Shown in pieces: positions 34,701 to 43,239 of a DNA stretch of 64,000 nt. Origin of the DNA: Cristatella mucedo. Its lineage: Eukaryota > Bryozoa > Phylactolaemata > Cristatellidae. The DNA is taken from NCBI GenBank assembly GCA_009760855.2, contig WPIO01000005.1:2529501-2593500 (forward strand). Direction: 5' to 3'. A program made the position numbers and the translations under genes. Below the pieces are notes generated by a model. It worked only from the letters and a program-made list of their open reading frames with translations, was not told the DNA's origin and did no database searches. How positions within the stretch are numbered: position 1 is the first letter of the stretch; every line of letters begins with the position of its first letter.

Positions 34701-37700
34701 ACTTCCATCCAGTCGAGATTCTGATCCTATCGAAGGCATTCGATCACGAGTATGGTGGCAGCAGCTGAAAGGGCCCATCAATACATCAAACAGTACCAAG
34801 CAATTCTACGGCCGACCAAGAGCCTGCTTACAATGACCTTGTTAAGAAGGCCGACTTAGGCTCTCTGGAAATTCTCTTGAATATAAATGTGGCGATTGCT
34901 ACCGTTGATCGCCAAGTCCTTCTCGAACATCAATCTTTTTGCTTGGGCATCATTGGCATTGAGCTACGATATACTAGGTCCAATCTTTATCTAGCGGAGA
35001 TTGTTGAGCATTTATTCCAATGGCCTTCCAATGAAAATGAGAACACACAGAAATGTACCTTTCTGTCATCGATATCCTGAGCTCTGGAGTCGCTCCACTA
35101 GCAAAATGGGAGGTGGGATGGTGGCGAGCTCTACCGGGCCTTCTTGCCCAGCACTTTCTTCCTCCACGTAGCCACGGGGTCTAGGACTACGCCTAGCACA
35201 GTAGAAATGGAAGGCAAGCTGAACCGTACAGAACTGTACAGGGCAATGCCAAAAGTTCACATATACCTCCATCTGAATGGAGAACAGTATAAACAAAGTA
35301 TATACAGCCATTCAAGTGTCATGCAATCTTAATCATTTCTGCTGGCTTCGAAGGTAGTGCCTATTCAACGACTCTGAGAGCTAAACAATGTTCAAATCTT
35401 GATGACAGTCCAGGTGCATATTTTATTCCTTTCTACACTCTGGTTCTTAGAGTGCCCACGGCTTGCAGAAGGGTTCACAAATCATTTCTCGATTACTTGA
35501 TGCTACTTGTTATTACACATGCTTCGGCAACGGGGACAGCTACACTTGCAAGAAATGATTCTTAGCAAGCTTTGAAGTTTCCACAAGAACATATTCCCGA
35601 GTTTAGCACGGGACGTACATTTAGCACTACTACATTAGATTGTGCAGTGTATTCGAGTGTATACGCCGTGGCATTGGACAGCTGTTCTTCGTTCAGCGAA
35701 GAAAAAAAACGTGCCAACATGGTGGGCTAAAGCCACAACTGGTACGCCGCCGAAGCACGTACGACAGCCCACATAATTGCCTAACTGTAAAAAATCACTA
35801 GAAAGCAGTGTAGAATTATGAAAGAGGCAAGCTAGGGACCCTAGGATAATGAGTAATATGCCAAGCCTAGCTTTCAGCAAGAGGTGTAGGTTTAAATGAA
35901 TAATTACGAATTGCACAATGTGTCTGCTTAAAGGGCAATTAGATTTTTAGGGCAATTAAATTAGATTATATTATTTATTAAAGGGCAATTAGATTAAATT
36001 TTTCCTATGTGTAAAATACACGATTTTTAAAAATACTAGAAATTAAAACCCTGAGCATACTAGTACACCCAGATAGTACACAGTACACCTAGTTAGTACA
36101 CCTAGATAGTACACCTAGATTTCCAGCTCCTCTCATTAAATTTAGACTGGAAGCTGGTATAAGTGGCTGAAGAAATTTCACTCCCAGGAGGCAAGCCGAG
36201 TATGAGAACTCATAGTCATATAGCTATCAAGAATACTTGTTAGCGCAGCCTGCTTATCTACCCTAGGAAAAATGCAAGGACATAGCCTGTACGCAGTCGT
36301 TTTGATATTAAGCACAAGCCAGAATCAGGGAATTTTTAACGGAGAAGCCGAGAGCTTCACATTCAGCTAGCTGAGCAGCCAGAGACCACCCCTTCACGTT
36401 GCTGCGACTAGCTTAAACGCACTGCTGCCCTTGCTCAAGTGGCTAAGGTCGCTCTTTGAGTGTACTCTTAGTAATGTAACTAATTAGATAACTGTAGTGC
36501 TCTAAAAATCTACATCTCTTTCTAGGCACTTTTCGTGTGTTGGAAAGAAAGCAAGTCAGTTGGTTATGTTTAAATGCACAGTGTCAACTAAAACACGATT
36601 CACATGCACGAAGGAAATGCTATAAGGAACAGCTGGATTTTCTTTTCTTTTTGAATGATGCAAAGTCAGGGATGCTGTGACCTCAGTCGAGAGTGAGTTC
36701 TGGGCTTTGGAGCATATTAACCAAAGGTAGAGTTTTGTAAGGATTTGGGGATGTGGATTAGAGGCACAGCTAAGCACCTTAAGTCAGATCATCAGGCCAC
36801 ACGATGTGAAGTCACATTAGGAAGAGCTTCCAGTAGGTAGGATGGAGCAGAAGAATGAATGAACATTAATTCAGTGCCAGAACCTTAATGTCGAAAAGCT
36901 ATTTGACGGAGGGCCAGTTCGGGTGGGTGACAAGAGGGGAAATGCCACAGTTGTGTTGATGACCACAGACAAGAGTTGTTCACCAACTGTAAGGTCTTAT
37001 TGCACAAGCAGGAATCCATGGAAGTAGCTTGTTACACATGCATAGATGGGATTCACGAATGCATGTACTAGCTTGGCTCTAGTATCTTTATCTAACTAGG
37101 CCAGAATGCTTGCAGTGGTACATAGCTAAAAGAGGGTAGACTTGACAGTAGAGCTGACATAGTCATTAGTGAAAGGTCTCTTTAGGAAAAGACACCCAGA
37201 TTTCAGACAGGGTGATGCAGGAGATACTGTGGAAGAGCCCATCTTAAAGGGTAGATGCTTCCATTTCTGAGTAACCTAGGTTTACCTAGAACTAGTAAGT
37301 TGATTCCATGGTTGATTCCATAATTTAAGAAGTTTTTCTGCTGTCCAAGGGCAAACTTCAGCGATAAATTCTGCAAGCACGTCAAAAGACTTCAAAATGC
37401 TAAAAGGGTTGGAGGGATAAAACCAGATGTACAGCTGTTGGACATCTTTATAAAATGAAAGCCACTTCTCAGCAAAGACATAGACATGTAACTCTCTGGT
37501 AAGAATTACATATTATATGAATTATAATTATAATTTGCTGGCAGAAGGCACTCTATGAGCTTGAGATATTTTCATATCGCCACTATATTGTATCATATTA
37601 GCATGAAAGTGTGAAACCTCGGCAACTCCTATAAATAGTACAGATGCCAACACATCGTAAAGTTTTCGGGACCAGGTTAACATTTTACAAGCTAGAATAT

Positions 37701-38805
37701 GGTGTTCAAGCACATCTTACAATAACTTTCAGCAGTACTGTCCCACTATCAAAAACATACTTCACTGGTTTTTTAATGCTGTTTGGCTATGTATAGGGTC
37801 GTACATACACATACCATTATGATATTATGTATTTATATATACATATACCTGAATATGAGAGCTGAAGAAAATATGCTGTTTAGACGTTTAGAAAGAAATG
37901 TAATAAGATCTCCTTTGCAGTAAATATAAAGCACCTAGAAAGAGATTAAGTTCTCTAAGGACACTTTATCAAATGTAATAGAATTATTATTATCATAATT
38001 TTCCATTTTGGCTGTCGTTACAATAAATTATGGTATCTAGGCTATGACATTCGACCAGGATAGAACAAATTATCTGTAAGCACATATACCGTCAGCTCAG
38101 CTAGCATGAGAGCTACAAGACGATGACTACGGTTGGGCACGGCCTACTCCCAACTATGAGTTTCTGTAAATTTAGCAGTGAATGTAGTGAACAAACAGCC
38201 AGGTTTATATATTGCTTAATTAACTCTAGGGGATACCGGAAGATAAAGGGGAGATTAGCATTTTACTATGTAAACAACGGCATCAAGAAATCATGTACAG
38301 GGATTAGTAAATAACATGACAATATTACATTTGAGAAAAGGGCTGGCATCAGCTCTCAGACACAAACATTGCTCATGCAGCATGAATGGACACGAGAAAA
38401 CTCGGCAAAGAGAGACAGTGAAAAGTAATGATTAACATGGTGACTTACAGGGCAGCTCTCAGATACTTGAAAGCAAACAGCTAGGAAAATGCTACTCATA
38501 GGGCACTACTCATCATTGTCAAAATTCAAACTACTTAGGTGACGGGTAGCGATCAAACTGGCTGGGTTTGGCAAATGCAAACAGCTATGCATTCAGAATG
38601 ACATGTGGGCATGTTGGCCATCAGGTAATGGCATAGTTAGACCATGCATTCGACACTATGCATCACGAAATTGAAAAAAGGCAATAGCATGCACACCAAG
38701 AATCAGATACCCAAACAGATCACAACTTCAGGCAACAATCACAGCTCTGCATTCCCATCCCCCAGTCACAGCAGATAGTACATGCCTATAGGTTGCATAT
38801 GTATG

Positions 38806-38889
<84 letters not shown>

Positions 38890-41509
38890 ATTGCTATGCT
38901 CTCCACAGCAGTCCATTGCTGGTGATCTAATTAATGGATGAAACATTAGATGGTTGGTACAAAACACAGCACAATGTGCTTACAATGTTAACTATCGGCA
39001 CACGGTAATATAACTGATTTTTGGCTTTGAGAAGCAGCACCATGTAGCACCACTGTGGTGGAGCAAAAAGAGCAGGTGCTCTGCCTGCCATTTCACTGCA
39101 TCTGGATGCTACTTGCACATGTCTTGATCGTGCTTACCGAGTATAGAGCACCACCAAGAGGCGGACCCAACATCATTCCAATGCCCGAAAACGCCTCCAA
39201 CATGCCCTTACAACGGATTATAAAAGCAGCTGCACTGGCAGTGGCTGGCTTAAGAAATGAGTTCGGCAGAAAGTCAGAAGAAAGACAGCAGCCAGGCAGC
39301 TTCATACCATAACCATGCTCAAATTATTTGGAAACTGGTTGGCCATTATAGCAAAGCTTGCAGTCATCAGCATGGCAGTGCCGTTCGCTTCTATGATGCG
39401 GCAGATGAAGCACATTGCTATGTACACTGGCCCATCTGGGCACTGATCCTAAAACCTGCAGCAGGGAAAGTGCTGCATCAACAGCAAAATCATTAGCACA
39501 CACGAAAAGCAAATTGCGTATAGCAGGAAGAAAAATGGCTCGTGATTTATTACGATTCCGCAGATATATGTCCAGTGTAGACCAAGTCGAATTCGGACAG
39601 AACTGAAGGAAGGAAGTCACTGCTATAGCATAGCTTCACACGTTTACCACGTTTTCTTACCCAAACAGGACGAGGCACACCGAGCAAGTGAAGCAGCCCG
39701 ATACATACATAAACTTGGGACCAACAGTGGTAATCTGTAAGCAAAAAACATCAATATATATTGTTTTAGCCAGGATTACTAATTTATATACCCATCCATA
39801 AAAAGGTTGGAGACATGGTGGTAGCACAGAGGTACATTCATGCTGGTACAGTAAATAGTGCAACCCTACGGCCAATGCTGGGGGTGCGCACTGACCAGGC
39901 ATATCACAAGCATCAGCTAGAAAACTTGTTATCTGATATCAAGAGTGACTGCATTCAGTTATCACTGGATGCGACAGCGATCTAATCAGTAGTGATAAAA
40001 TAACCATTCTTGGTAACCCCTGCTCCTTACTCCAATAGAAATCTTGAATTACAAAAATCTTGATTACATTTAAGACTCAAATGTCGTTTACTAAGACAGT
40101 AGCCTTGTTGCAGTTTCTTCTCTATATGATATGACGAATAGAAAACACGAATCTGCCTATCTTTTGACATTCCTATTTAAATAACCTATTTCTTTTTCTG
40201 AGTCAGCACCTTACTTAGGGTGCCAACTCAAGCCCTATAAACGGAAGAGAAAATACAGCAGCGACTCTAACACTAATCTTTGGCAAATTTAACTAGTCTT
40301 TTCAAATAGTTAAACGGTTTCTTGGCATGTGGTTGATGGTTCACACCATAACCCAGTGTACATGGAAAATGCAGGTATGTTACAACTGTAATCACACAGT
40401 AATTATTGTTTGAACTACTGCAGTTCCTGTAATACAGATGATACATGGCATGCGCCATAATCGTGCACCTTATCCTTTAAAGCTGAATAAGCCACTAACT
40501 AACTGATTGGAGTCAGATGAGAGCCCACCGAGTCACAGCAGAAGGTATAATGCCGCCGATTAGAGTAAGATTTTAGGTAATATATTAATTGCGAATGCCT
40601 TCGGCTGTTGTCTGGATGCTTCTAGTGCTGCTCCTACAACTGACTCTTCGGCTGTGCATCGACATGGTTCTTCTAGCAGTACTGGTCACACGGCCGTGAG
40701 GTCTAACACTACTTACATGTGATGTGTTAGGAGATTGATAGAGACCAGTGCCCTTCCGCCTGCTTCTCCCCTACCCAAGCCATATGCTGACACGAGAATT
40801 GTGCCTGCGGTGGCAGGCATAATGCAACGGCCTACTGGCCGGCACATGAAAGCAGCTTTGACAGATTATATCCAAGTTAGTGCGAACTAATATGCCAGGC
40901 CGGTGTTGAAAGAGCAATATAACTAGACGATCGAGGCCACGGAGGTCACCCTGGATACGTACCACTGAACCATAGATAGGCGCCAAGAAGCATATCGTCA
41001 GTTGGAAGATTCCGAATATCAACCCGATTTCAGTATCCGTAGCACCTTTATTTGTAGCCTACAAGAATAACATAGCAGCTTCTTAACCAAGAGTCTAAAG
41101 CAGCTAAGCGTAATGAGGTTCCAGGCAGATCAGAAGCACTCAATAAAGAGTGAGGTCTAGAGCTATGCATCAATCCATGTAGCGTTCACTTTTGCTACAA
41201 GTTGCAAGATCAGTGGCTCGTGTAGTGGCTTACCTCCTGAGGAAAAAATGGTGCTATGACAGAGAATGCTAAGGATGAGCATAGGTTGGATATTGAGAGA
41301 GACACCATAGTGAGCTTTTGGCTACGCGAGAGCTTTGCCTTGGAGCCCGATTCCCTATCGCCACTAGTTTTCAGCGTTTCGCTTCCACTTTGTTGTAGCT
41401 CAGCCCTTAGGTGTCCATCGGTAGCGCCGTACGGTGAGTTCGCAGAAGACCGGCCTACTGTCAAGCACTCAGAAGCCAGCGAGGCAGCAGGTTCGGTTAC
41501 GATTGGCAT
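22558..41509 (-). CDS. SLC18B1-like MFS transporter, gene A (11 exons seen)
   Basis: This is a spliced gene for a 12-TM MFS carrier resembling SLC18B1, which loads polyamines into vesicles by proton exchange in mammals. The function here is inferred. Exons are 41234-41509, 40963-41058, 39661-39734, 39308-39448, 39138-39206, 31873-31960, 28288-28421, 27416-27517, 27204-27304, 22998-23093 and 22558-22726. All junctions except exon 3/4 keep frame. Together they encode ~449 residues, close to the usual ~450-460 although the N-terminal tail is long. MFS motif C is clear in both halves: GMMLGPPLGG in exon 5 and GAFLGPTAAG in exon 11. FLDPTLS in exon 7 and GFEWAA in exon 11 are SLC18B1 hallmarks. 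Introns are full of LINEs and SINEs. The last exon is not securely found. A frame problem at exon 3/4 leaves open whether the gene is intact. Confidence 0.85.
22998..23093 (-). CDS. gene A exon 10
   Basis: This 96-base exon completes the Thr codon from exon 9 and encodes QLWIVILSLIIVGLGVGGAL then LPTFPLALQIV plus two bases. It is TM10 and matches SLC18B1 QLWLLVL...IPTFPEIL. The acceptor is gttacag and the donor GTAAGT. It is 4.1 kb downstream of exon 9, with a LINE-B, a LINE-A and SINEs between them. Confidence 0.9.
23636..23800 (+). mobile_element. SINE-1 copy
   Basis: The tRNA-like head is gtgagccgcaatggcacact with B box ggttcgaatcc. The body is gctcttctgtcgctatacaa then gaggctgttgaatcagctag, with a TTTA/TTTG tail. 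It lies directly upstream of a LINE-A in the same direction, inside gene A intron 9. Confidence 0.9.
23811..24602 (+). mobile_element. LINE-A 3' portion, well preserved
   Basis: This 5'-truncated LINE-A starts in the RT thumb (SFIQKTASTAIHHIRSLSKI). It keeps a 190-codon frame (23951-24523) ending RTESRLGCECAIQNSPA-like, then a 3' UTR and an ATTAC/ATTGC tail. The A-run that is frameshifted in the 16-kb copy has six A here, giving the continuous frame. It looks young. Confidence 0.93.
24640..24773 (-). mobile_element. pogo/Tigger-like terminal fragment
   Basis: On the minus strand, a TA dinucleotide is followed by cagtcatcccttgcttatcg then cggttaatcagttccagact and gaatttccgcgaagtg. This is the familiar terminal sequence of Tigger-like/pogo MITEs in animal genomes. 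The opposite terminal repeat was not found, so it is a truncated end. Confidence 0.6.
24774..24916 (-). mobile_element. SINE-3, tRNA-like head
   Basis: On the minus strand a tRNA-like head reads tgcccagtggctacataata (A box) and then ccaggtttgaatccggctgg (B box). It lies immediately next to the pogo-like end. It differs from SINE-1 and SINE-2, and its 3' end is unclear. Confidence 0.55.
24917..26339. other. gene A intron 9, unassigned part
   Basis: This is AT-rich sequence with only chance ORFs and no clear repeat. Near 25900-25955 the fragment RDPVNAVLNRCIFKFF is the reverse reading of a LINE-B end: the minus strand of the LINE-B at 21.1 kb also gives RDPLNAVLNRCVFRF. A small reversed LINE-B scrap is therefore likely at 25890-25956. 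Confidence 0.4.
26340..26880 (+). mobile_element. LINE-B 3' portion, degenerate
   Basis: It starts with the gcttacagctggtgcaaact block and passes through a PAYLSELLPIQF-like part and DSNRLAMPRTNLKPFVDRDF. It ends with the decayed gttctcttagagtgtgatac tail without an ATT run. Stops are frequent. Confidence 0.8.
27204..27304 (-). CDS. gene A exon 9
   Basis: This 101-base exon encodes GFLMSMLLMGCMLLCVGYML then IGPSPLLDFLFPN plus two bases. It is TM9 and the following loop (SLC18B1 GCYMLLGPVPIL). The acceptor is ctgcag, and the donor GTAAGT leaves phase 2. Confidence 0.9.
27416..27517 (-). CDS. gene A exon 8
   Basis: This 102-base, 34-residue exon encodes VAPTLDPAQIGGVFLVGCGV then YALTAPLVGYICDK. 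It is TM8 and the second motif-A-like loop (SLC18B1 PLFGLLSDK). The acceptor is ctttcag and the donor GTATTG, phase 0 on both sides. Confidence 0.9.
27895..28015 (-). mobile_element. SINE-2, degenerate copy
   Basis: On the minus strand it has gaggtagtgggctcgagccc and tgtggcatttt, then a decayed gagagattatttctcttac-like tail, in the order seen in SINE-2 at 44.3 kb. A separate tRNA-like A-box segment near 27840-27885 (ctggtgcactggttaggac on the minus strand) may belong to another SINE. Confidence 0.5.
28288..28421 (-). CDS. gene A exon 7
   Basis: This 134-base exon completes a His codon and encodes 44 residues: SAKGMGRFLALFKIPKLGII, then TM7 and the hallmark FLDPTLSKHIAK. The acceptor is ctgctgcag, and the donor GTATGA leaves phase 0. 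The FLDPTL motif is shared with SLC18B1. Confidence 0.9.
28862..29010 (-). mobile_element. SINE-1 copy
   Basis: On the minus strand it has gagccgtgatagcccaggag, a B box gggttcgaatgc and then a body tagccgttaagactcttctg ending ctatacaaaa. It abuts a LINE-B. It lies in gene A intron 6. Confidence 0.85.
29011..30118 (+). mobile_element. LINE-B, degenerate
   Basis: Homology begins near an RT segment (AETSLALHC against the family's GITVTALQW) and runs through DDVITKYNQAF and LCFDRYQCSC. It then passes LNEDNTNLPIRGKPF, RACLDKDT and later C-terminal parts. It is heavily mutated with many stops and has no tail. Orientation is opposite to gene A. Confidence 0.75.
30119..31872. other. gene A intron 6, unassigned part
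   Basis: I see no exon, RNA gene or clear repeat here. The ORFs at 30119-30340, 30955-31206 and 31468-31719 have no recognisable motif. Confidence 0.4.
31873..31960 (-). CDS. gene A exon 6
   Basis: This 88-base exon lies 7 kb downstream of exon 5. It encodes AGGFRLPFLVVGGILIVSCA then VSYFLLPII plus one base. It is TM6, matching the SLC18B1 segment FGYEVPF...LPN in spacing. The acceptor is ctgttgtag and the donor GTAAGT, leaving phase 1. Confidence 0.8.
32592..32755 (+). mobile_element. SINE-1 copy
   Basis: The tRNA-like head is gacttgatagcccagcaggt with B box gggttcgaatcc. The body is gatcttctgccactatacaa then gaagctgctaaatcagctaa and a T run. It lies in gene A intron 5. Confidence 0.9.
32760..33290 (-). 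mobile_element. LINE-B fragment
   Basis: On the minus strand a 90-codon frame (32869-33141) reads LVQSSVAKLICRKHTNFHIG then PLLSNLHWIPIHQLIDFKIL. This is the region after RT of LINE-B (elsewhere PLLADLHWLPVKQ). It is truncated at both ends. Confidence 0.82.
33291..34830. other. gene A intron 5, unassigned part
   Basis: No gene or exon is seen. Near 33635-33705 a ggtggctaaagtcaccctgg segment recalls a tRNA-Ser/Leu 5' half, but a good B box and a closing stem are missing. Confidence 0.35.
34831..35030 (+). mobile_element. short LINE reverse-transcriptase fragment
   Basis: The frame VAIATVDRQVLLEHQSFCLG then IIGIELRYTRSNL aligns by eye with the RT block LSAAFDTVDHQVLLDRLQSFGLxGIALxWxRSYL. The first Asp is kept (TVDR). 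It is too short to assign to LINE-A or LINE-B. Confidence 0.5.
35930..35997 (+). repeat. three spaced agggcaatta repeats
   Basis: The unit agggcaattagatt occurs at the start and end of this stretch, with a variant agggcaattaaattagatt between them. Confidence 0.8.
36060..36121 (+). repeat. tagtacacc(t/c)agat short tandem array
   Basis: Four to five imperfect units of tagtacacctagata lie in direct repeat, one of them shortened to cagtacacctagt. Confidence 0.85.
36850..37470 (-). mobile_element. LINE-B fragment, degenerate
   Basis: On the minus strand it shows the LINE-B segment before the C-terminal domain: a decayed version of SAYFQLHNIAKIRACLDKDT and AKLVHAFVNPIYAC-like text around 37030-37130. 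The MGKP-like region follows. Stops and indels are many. Confidence 0.7.
37910..38000 (+). mobile_element. LINE-B tail-only insertion
   Basis: Only the last ~80 bases of LINE-B are present: tttgcagtaaatataaagca, then cctagaaagagattaagttc, then actttatcaaatgtaatag with an ATT run. This fits an extremely 5'-truncated insertion, or a SINE-2 that lost its head. Confidence 0.8.
38001..38807. other. gene A intron 5, unassigned part
   Basis: No exon or assigned repeat is seen. A tiny in-frame ACCATGCATTCGACACTATG stretch near 38643 could be an RT scrap but is too short to call. Confidence 0.4.
38808..38887 (+). repeat. (GA)n microsatellite, 40 units
   Basis: This is an uninterrupted GA run of about 80 bases, 250 bases downstream of gene A exon 5 in intron 5. 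Open frames across it are poly-Ser/Leu artefacts. Confidence 0.98.
39138..39206 (-). CDS. gene A exon 5
   Basis: This 69-base, 23-residue exon (GMLEAFSGIGMMLGPPLGGA then LYS) is TM5 with MFS motif C (G...GP..GG). That motif is typical of antiporters of the DHA/vesicular type. The acceptor is gtaag and the donor GTAAGC, phase 0 on both sides. Confidence 0.88.
39308..39448 (-). CDS. gene A exon 4
   Basis: This 141-base, 47-residue exon runs from DQCPDGPVYIAMCFICRIIE to QFPNNLSMVM. It covers TM4 and the following loop and closely follows the SLC18B1 pattern DGPVFIAMCF...FPNN. The only acceptor that avoids an in-frame TAG is ttttag, which gives phase 0 and does not fit exon 3's phase 2. The donor is GTATGA. 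Confidence 0.78.
39661..39734 (-). CDS. gene A exon 3
   Basis: This 74-base exon encodes ITTVGPKFMYVSGCFTCSVC then LVLF and two bases of a Gly codon. It is the MFS motif A loop (VGPKF; SLC18B1 has IGAKF) and TM3. The acceptor is ttacag and the donor GTAAGA, leaving phase 2. Confidence 0.82.
39735..40962. other. gene A intron 2
   Basis: This is 1.2 kb of AT-rich intron between exons 2 and 3. I see no repeat or RNA gene in it. Confidence 0.6.
40963..41058 (-). CDS. gene A exon 2
   Basis: This 96-base, 32-residue exon runs from ATNKGATDTEIG through TM2 (LIFGIFQLTICFLAPIYGSV). The acceptor is ttgtag and the donor GTACGT, both phase 0. It differs from gene B exon 2 at only about seven residues. 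Confidence 0.9.
41234..41509 (-). CDS. gene A exon 1
   Basis: This exon encodes 92 residues: a hydrophilic N-terminal tail of about 60, then SRSQKLTMVSLSISNLCSSL and AFSVIAPFFPQE (TM1). The donor is GTAAGC, phase 0. The start Met at 41509 is chosen because it gives the same length as gene B exon 1. The upstream sequence to about 41680 is GC-richer than the surroundings. Confidence 0.87.
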
Positions 41510-43235
41510 TTCTCACGAGAGGAGGCCGAACGGGCGGGCTTTTTTTATACCTCCGTCTTTTGGCCCTCCCCCCAACCGGAAGATGCTTGCACAAGCCAAG
41601 GTAACTAAGAGTGCCTGGATGGCTACCATCTACCGCTGGCCAATCGTTACCGAAGCTGACTGAATATGAGCGATTGCACAACTGCCAGCAATTGACAGTG
41701 CCCAGATGATGCCTCCATAATCTTCGATAATGCTCATGGAGCCTGTTGATAGAACATTAACGTTTTTAACCGTACCAGGCACTAGTGTAGCTAAAACCGG
41801 TTTTCTTAACGGGGTTAGCATGCCATCGCAAGTGAACGGTCTTCTGTCAATCCATACCTCTCAAGGCGCTTGTTGATGGCCCTACTTTCTCCTTCTCTTC
41901 CGACAAGTTTTAAGACTTTCCGAAGAGCATCAGGAATTTTCATGCTGTTCCTGAAACGTCCACATGCAGAGATATCATGTCAATAGAACTTTGACTATAG
42001 ATATGCATGATTTGACTATGGGGTAGTGCCCGGGAACGACAGCTGTGTGAATTCGGTTGGCAATAATGGTTTTGCTATGCTGTCTTATAGCTGGTCAGTC
42101 GAAACTCAGAATTTAGTAAAATTCGGCTTCCGCAGTGATCCTTCACCAACGATGTCATAGGGCTGCAATGTATGTTTTAAGGGAGCGTTGTTTTCTATAT
42201 AGTTTTGATTGCTTGACTTTTAAGCATTTCCATAAGTTCAGGGTTGACTTTAAATCTCAGCAGCCTCTTAGCACGGGAAGTTAAAAATTCAGGACTTCCC
42301 TCAAAAATTGTCTCCTAATATGTTTTTTTAGCAACCAAAATTAATGTAAACCAATTTTAGGACACAAACTAAACAATAGCCACGATCCTTGTTATCAAAC
42401 AAGAACTAAAGTTGTATGCTTTTTATAAGCCAACTTAACTTTAAGTATTTACTTTGGTCAATTTTGCTTACAGCAAAATCATTCAGGATACTTTGGAAGT
42501 TTACCTTTTGCGAGACTTATTCAAAGGCATTCATGGTAAATAAGGTCAGCTATTTATTTGTCGTTCAAAATCCAAGTTACTTTTTCCACAGTTTTATCTT
42601 TGAAAAGATAAATCCACCCATTGAATTTGAGATCACGTGAAAAATAATAATGACAAATTCTGTCACTACTCTGGATCTAAAGCAAGCAGGAACTCGTGCA
42701 GCATTAACTCACATAAAGCTTTATTGGGGGGTGTCCGGCGCTCTGTCGACTGGCATAACGCGGAAATAAGTATTGCCTCCTCTGCATAAAAAAGCAGATG
42801 GCCATCACTACTGCAGATCACATGAACGTAGTTTGCATTGAATATTTTTGAAAGCTTACAGCTGGCAGTAGACAAGCTCTTAGGAAAGAAACTGTAACGT
42901 TCATATCATGTTAAGGTTCGTCTTCTTTAGGCATCTAGTGAGTTCATTTTATTGAATACAGCACTAATCTATAAAGTCTTTAATTTAAAGTTTTCATTTC
43001 TTTGAGTTGATGCCTTTTTAGATCTCGCATAATTTTTTATGAAAAGCTTGAATTTATTATTATGTATAGAGCGAGTCAATTTTATTTGATCCGATTTCGC
43101 CAGACCCTCAAAAGACAGCAGGCAAAATGACCAGTTGCGACTTGCCTGCTTGATAATGGCAATAACAACAACAATAAGTTTTTAGTAAATAACTGTGAGA
43201 GAACATATTTCGGATTGCAAGTATGGTGACCTGCA
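41510..43235. other. gene A upstream region, unassigned
   Basis: The first ~200 bases upstream of the gene A start codon are richer in G and C and probably include the 5' UTR and promoter. No TATA box was identified. From about 41830 onward the sequence is AT-rich, with no gene, exon of a third paralogue or repeat that I can recognise. Confidence 0.4.
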
Positions 43236-43239
43236 AGCC

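Larger units (their letters stand above)
35031..36849. other. gene A intron 5, unassigned part
   Basis: No coding exon is seen. Two clusters of short direct repeats, at 35930-35997 and 36060-36121, are listed separately. The segment near 36747-36785 resembles one at 4866-4905. Confidence 0.4.

Noticed and set aside
35635-35916. 93-codon minus-strand ORF as a further gene A exon
   Set aside because: It has hydrophobic stretches but no SLC18B1 similarity, and exons 5 and 6 already join in a way consistent with the family.
38640-38675. reverse-transcriptase catalytic block (DHAFDTMHHEI)
   Set aside because: Eleven codons without flanking RT similarity are not enough; it may be chance.
38728-38967. 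poly-Ser-Leu ORF
   Set aside because: It is a translation of the (GA)n tract; the flanks are intronic sequence of gene A.
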